Assembly (NCBI GenBank): GCA_018623875.1
Contig: JAAZUZ010000075.1
Span: forward strand, 1 to 7,701
DNA from: Synechococcus sp. HW_metabat.21
GTDB lineage: Bacteria; Cyanobacteriota; Cyanobacteriia; PCC-6307; Cyanobiaceae
DNA: 7,701 nucleotides
Reading direction: 5' to 3'
Shown: piece by piece, positions 4,798 through 7,701 of the stretch
Layout: each line of letters begins with the position of its first letter
How positions within the stretch are numbered: position 1 is the first letter of the stretch
The notes under the pieces: model-generated
The model's input: only the letters and a program-made list of their open reading frames with translations
What the model was told of the DNA's origin: nothing
Databases searched by the model: none
Position numbers and translations under genes: made by a program

Positions 4798-6567
4798 GTG
4801 CCCCTTCCTGCTCCCCACCCCTGCAGTGCCGAGGCGAATTTGCAGGCAGCCGTTGGGCTCTTGTTGGAGCTCCAACGCCAGGGGTTGCGGCGTTTGGTGT
4901 TGTGTCCCGGGAGTCGCTCCGCCCCCTTGGCCTTGGCGGCGGGTCTGCTGGCCGAGCGGGGATTGGACCTGTACTGCGGCGTGGATGAGCGATCGGCTGC
5001 GTTCCTCGCCCTGGGCTTGAGCCGAGGCGATGGCATTCCGGCCGCCCTGGTGACCACCTCGGGGACGGCGGTGGCCAATCTGTTGCCGGCCGTTGTCGAG
5101 GCTGATTTTGGTGCGATCCCGCTGCTGGTGCTCAGTGCGGACCGCCCAAGCCGGCTGAAGGATTGCGGTGCCAATCAGACGGTCAACCAAGAGACGTTCC
5201 TGGCCACCTCGTGCCGGAGTTTTCTCCAGGGCGATTCCAGGGGCCTGGCGGCCATGGACGCTGGGGGGTTGCAGGACCTGGCGCGCCAGGCCTGGAGCGC
5301 AGCGTTGGCCTCTCCCTGGGGGCCTGTGCACTGCAACCTCCCCTTTGAGGAGCCCCTCCATGCCCCCGCGGAAAGCCTCAGCCGGCTGCAGTCAGAGCTG
5401 GCTTCGCTCGCTTTCGAAGACGTCCATGGCGATCACGCCGTTGCGGAGCCGGAGGTCCCCCTTCCCCTGTTGGACTTCGAGCGACCCGGCGTGGTGGTGG
5501 CCGGTCCCTGGCGCGGTAGCGCTGAGGCCCTGCCTGGTTTCGCCGCGGCTGTCATCGCGCTGCAACAGCGCACTGGCTGGCCGGTGTTCGCGGATGTGCT
5601 GTCGGGCCTACGGGGCTGGCCGGGGCTGGAGTGCATCAACAGCTATGACCTGCTGTTGGCGGATGGCCATCGTTTGCCGCCCTCCCCCCAGCTGCTGCGT
5701 CTGGGCCCGGTCCCAGCCAGCCGAAGGCTCCAGGGCTGGATCCAGCAGTGCGATGGCCCTCAGGTTCTTGTGAGTGAGGGGGACCCCCGCAACCTCGATG
5801 CGCTGGGCAGCGCAACGGCGCGCTGGTCCATGGGCTTGGCGTCCTGGTGGCAGCAATTGTCTGAGGTCCAGCGGCAAGGCTGCCCCTCGAGCGAGGCCCA
5901 GCGCTGGCGAAACCTGTGGCTCGCCGCAGACCAGCGCGTTCAGTGGCGTTTGGATGCCGAACTTGCCGGTTCGTCCCCTTCTGAGCCCGCATTGGCACGT
6001 TGCCTCAGCCGTTTGCTCCCGGCTGATTGGGGCCTGATGCTCGCCAGCAGCAGTCCCGTTCGGGATTGGGAGAGCTTTTCAGCGGCGGATGCCCCTCGCC
6101 GCCGCACCTACGGCTTCCGCGGGGCCTCAGGCATTGACGGCACGCTCTCGATTGCGGCTGGCTTGGCCTGCAGCACGGGACCGACTCTTCTGATGAGTGG
6201 CGATCTGGCCCTGCTGCACGATGCCAATGGATGGCTCTGGCACCAGCAACTTCAGGCGCGTGGTGCGCGCTTGACGGTGGTGATGATCGACAACGGCGGT
6301 GGAGGGATCTTCGAGCAATTGCCGATCCGCCCGGCCCTTGATTTTGAGCGGCTTTTCGCCATGCCCCAAGCCCTGGACCACCAGCGGTGGGCCGCGGGCT
6401 ACGGCATTCCCTCCCGCGATGTCACGAGCTTGGAGGCGTTACCCGAGTCGTTGTCTTGGGCGCAAGAGCACACCCTGAGCTTGTTGGTGCTGCGGACTGA
6501 TCGCCAGGCGGATGCCGCGTTGCGTCAGGCCTTGCGCCGCACAATGGTCCAACTCGCCATCAGCTGA
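4798..6567 (+). CDS. menD: SEPHCHC synthase (2-succinyl-5-enolpyruvyl-6-hydroxy-3-cyclohexene-1-carboxylate synthase)
   Basis: A cytosolic thiamine-diphosphate enzyme that joins 2-oxoglutarate (after decarboxylation) to isochorismate, the committed step of menaquinone and, in cyanobacteria, phylloquinone synthesis. The protein has 589 residues. The N-terminal domain has CPGSRSAPLALA (36-47) and DERSAAFLALGLSR (63-76), where Glu64 is the ThDP-activating Glu, then TTSGTAVANLLPA (86-98) and LSADRP (112-117). The C-terminal domain has RGASGIDG (441-448) and the ThDP-Mg motif GDLALLHDANGW (468-479), closing with DNGGGGIF (498-505). The GTG at 4798 has no clear ribosome binding site. It is preferred over TTG 4840, despite a GAGG before the latter, because it keeps the N-terminal ANLQAAVGLL helix expected in the family. 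The stop overlaps the menB start by one base, so the two genes form an operon. Confidence 0.96.
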   Translation: MPLPAPHPCSAEANLQAAVGLLLELQRQGLRRLVLCPGSRSAPLALAAGLLAERGLDLYCGVDERSAAFLALGLSRGDGIPAALVTTSGTAVANLLPAVVEADFGAIPLLVLSADRPSRLKDCGANQTVNQETFLATSCRSFLQGDSRGLAAMDAGGLQDLARQAWSAALASPWGPVHCNLPFEEPLHAPAESLSRLQSELASLAFEDVHGDHAVAEPEVPLPLLDFERPGVVVAGPWRGSAEALPGFAAAVIALQQRTGWPVFADVLSGLRGWPGLECINSYDLLLADGHRLPPSPQLLRLGPVPASRRLQGWIQQCDGPQVLVSEGDPRNLDALGSATARWSMGLASWWQQLSEVQRQGCPSSEAQRWRNLWLAADQRVQWRLDAELAGSSPSEPALARCLSRLLPADWGLMLASSSPVRDWESFSAADAPRRRTYGFRGASGIDGTLSIAAGLACSTGPTLLMSGDLALLHDANGWLWHQQLQARGARLTVVMIDNGGGGIFEQLPIRPALDFERLFAMPQALDHQRWAAGYGIPSRDVTSLEALPESLSWAQEHTLSLLVLRTDRQADAALRQALRRTMVQLAIS

Positions 6568-7418
6568 TGTCAGCCGCTGCGGCCGCCGTGCAGTGGATCC
6601 CCCAGGGCTCCTATGAGGACATCCTGTTTGATCTGAGCGACGAGGGCATTGCTCGAATCCAGATCAACCGCCCAACGAAGCGCAACGCGTTTCGTCCGAA
6701 GACCGTCAGCGAACTCTTTGATGCGTTCTCACGGGTGCGGGACAACCCCAAGGTGGGCGTTGTTCTCTTCAGCGGCGTTGGCCCGGCCCCCGATGGGGGC
6801 TACGCCTTCTGCGCAGGCGGTGATCAGAGCGTGCGCGGCGACGGTGGCTATGTCGGTGACGACGGTCTGCCCCGTCTCAATGTTTTGGATTTGCAGCGGC
6901 TGATCCGCAGCCTCCCGAAGGTGGTGATCGCCCTGGTGGCGGGCTACGCCATTGGCGGCGGTCAGGTGCTGCACCTGCTTTGTGACCTCAGCCTGGCGGC
7001 CGAGAATGCCCGTTTTGGCCAGACAGGCCCCCGCGTGGGCAGCTTCGATGGCGGATTTGGTGCTGGTTATCTCGCTCGGGTCGTCGGTCAGCGCAAGGCC
7101 CGGGAGATTTGGTTCCTCTGCCGCCAGTACGGCGCCAACGAAGCCTTGGAGATGGGCTTAGTCAATGCGGTGGTTCCCCTCGATCAGTTGGAAGCGGAGG
7201 GGGTGCGTTGGGCGCGTGAAGTGATGCAACACAGCCCGACCGCGATCCGTTGCCTCAAGGCGGCGTTCAATGCCGAGACCGATGGCCTGGCAGGGATCCA
7301 GGAACTGGCTGGTCAAGCCACCCATCTTTTCTATCGAACGGAGGAGGGACAGGAGGGCAGAAATGCCTTCCTCGAGAAGCGCTCCCCTGATTTTTCAGGA
7401 TCCGACTGGCTGCCGTAG
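6567..7418 (+). CDS. menB: 1,4-dihydroxy-2-naphthoyl-CoA synthase
   Basis: A crotonase-fold enzyme that closes the ring of o-succinylbenzoyl-CoA to give 1,4-dihydroxy-2-naphthoyl-CoA, the naphthoquinone precursor of phylloquinone. The 283 residues align throughout with E. coli MenB. Landmarks are FCAGGDQSVRGDGGY (81-95), VAGYAIGGGQVLHLLCDL (124-141), FGQTGPRVGSFDGG (150-163) and the C-terminal FYRTEEGQEGRNAFLEKR (255-272). The oxyanion hole and catalytic Asp161 and Tyr256 are all present. Gly154 in QTGP, in place of the Asp of the mycobacterial type, marks the bicarbonate-dependent class. ATG 6567 shares its A with the menD TGA and lacks a Shine-Dalgarno sequence, so translation is probably coupled to menD. 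Start and identity are certain. Confidence 0.97.
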   Translation: MSAAAAAVQWIPQGSYEDILFDLSDEGIARIQINRPTKRNAFRPKTVSELFDAFSRVRDNPKVGVVLFSGVGPAPDGGYAFCAGGDQSVRGDGGYVGDDGLPRLNVLDLQRLIRSLPKVVIALVAGYAIGGGQVLHLLCDLSLAAENARFGQTGPRVGSFDGGFGAGYLARVVGQRKAREIWFLCRQYGANEALEMGLVNAVVPLDQLEAEGVRWAREVMQHSPTAIRCLKAAFNAETDGLAGIQELAGQATHLFYRTEEGQEGRNAFLEKRSPDFSGSDWLP

Positions 7419-7467
7419 CACAGACCGCGTCTCGTAGCTAGTCCTAGGTGAGACTGCTGTTTGGCTC

Positions 7468-7701
7468 GTGACGTTCTCTCGCTCGAGCGGCTTCGCCCTC
7501 CTGGCGCCCTTGGCCTTGGCCCTGCTTCCCCAGGTCGCCGAGGCGCGCCAACCGGACCCCATCCCCCCTCCGGCGCCAGTGATCAGTGATGCGGTGGCCC
7601 TCTCGCGCATCCCTGTTGAGCTCAAGAGTCAGGAGGGTCTGCATTTGGTCCTGGATCGCCAGACCCGGCAGCTGATGGTCATGAAGGACGGCCGCATGCT
7701 G
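7468..7701 (+). CDS. Exported L,D-transpeptidase-like (YkuD) protein, N-terminal part
   Basis: The frame starts at GTG 7468 and is open to the window edge, giving 78 residues. The start has basic residues, then a hydrophobic core (GFALLAPLALALLP) ending in an Ala-Glu-Ala site at 24-26, a classical Sec signal peptide for LepB cleavage. A Pro-rich spacer follows, then HLVLDRQTRQLMVMKDGRML, which matches the first strands of the YkuD/ErfK fold. Such enzymes form 3-3 cross-links in peptidoglycan or attach proteins to it. The catalytic HxxxxxxxxSHGC-type motif would lie beyond the window, so activity cannot be judged. An in-frame stop at 7435-7437 limits the start, and the signal peptide supports GTG 7468. 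The upstream Shine-Dalgarno sequence is weak. The gene is 49 bp after menB, possibly in the same transcript. Confidence 0.75.
   Translation, partial: MTFSRSSGFALLAPLALALLPQVAEARQPDPIPPPAPVISDAVALSRIPVELKSQEGLHLVLDRQTRQLMVMKDGRML

Noticed and set aside
4187..5020. 277-codon plus-strand open frame
   Set aside because: It lies antisense to lepB and out of frame with the menD N-terminus, both unmistakable genes. Its translation shows no family features; high GC makes such shadow frames common.
4762..5361. 199-codon minus-strand frame antisense to menD
   Set aside because: Shadow of the menD reading frame in GC-rich DNA; no independent start signal or motifs.
7386..7399. CCTGA-TTTT-TCAGG hairpin
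   Set aside because: It lies inside the menB coding sequence and has no T-run after it, so it is not a terminator.
7429..7454. Imperfect stem GTCTC/GAGAC with inner TAG/CTA after menB
   Set aside because: The stem is short and bulged and lacks a T-run; it is not a supported terminator or operator.
1..7701. CRISPR arrays, insertion sequences, tRNA or rRNA genes, riboswitches, defence cassette
   Set aside because: I found no regularly spaced repeats, transposase-like frames, terminal repeats or structured RNA signatures. Every long stretch is accounted for by ordinary chromosomal genes and no gap exceeds about 165 bp.

Overview
The window is a gene-dense, high-GC piece of a cyanobacterial chromosome, most likely from a marine-type picocyanobacterium (Synechococcus/Cyanobium group). 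The evidence is the 3' end of psbA (photosystem II D1), a menD-menB pair in the phylloquinone version of the pathway, two proteins of families typical of cyanobacteria and plastids (DUF4336 and DUF760), short intergenic gaps and frequent GTG/TTG starts. The species assignment is inference; the oxygenic-phototroph assignment is firm.

Layout, left to right. (1) 1-279 is the C-terminal quarter of D1. It is followed by two consecutive hairpins, the second a textbook intrinsic terminator. (2) 388-1399 (+) holds a PfkB-family sugar kinase overlapping a 63-residue hypothetical protein. (3) 1357-1650 (-) is a short, core-only SepF-like protein whose 3' end runs 43 bp into that small gene. (4) A 165-bp divergent intergenic region with a perfect inverted repeat separates it from zupT (1816-2613, +). 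zupT is a ZIP metal transporter followed 8 bp later by a DUF4336 protein (2622-3782, +). (5) Converging on these from the right, only 3 bp away, is a minus-strand pair: type I signal peptidase lepB (4163-4765) then a DUF760 protein (3786-4133). (6) Divergent from lepB, with 32 bp between starts, is the menD-menB operon (4798-7418, +), its genes sharing one base. (7) From 7468 a gene for a secreted L,D-transpeptidase-like protein begins and runs off the window.

Functionally, psbA serves photosystem II. MenD and MenB make the naphthoquinone ring of phylloquinone, the photosystem I A1 cofactor. LepB removes signal peptides from exported and lumenal proteins, and the SepF-like and L,D-transpeptidase genes point to division and cell wall. 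I saw no mobile element, CRISPR array, RNA gene, prophage or defence-type cassette. Nothing in the window looks like an undescribed multi-gene system. The points worth a second look are the truncated SepF paralogue with its overlapping small neighbour, the tandem 3' structures of psbA, the palindrome upstream of zupT and the extreme compactness of several junctions.
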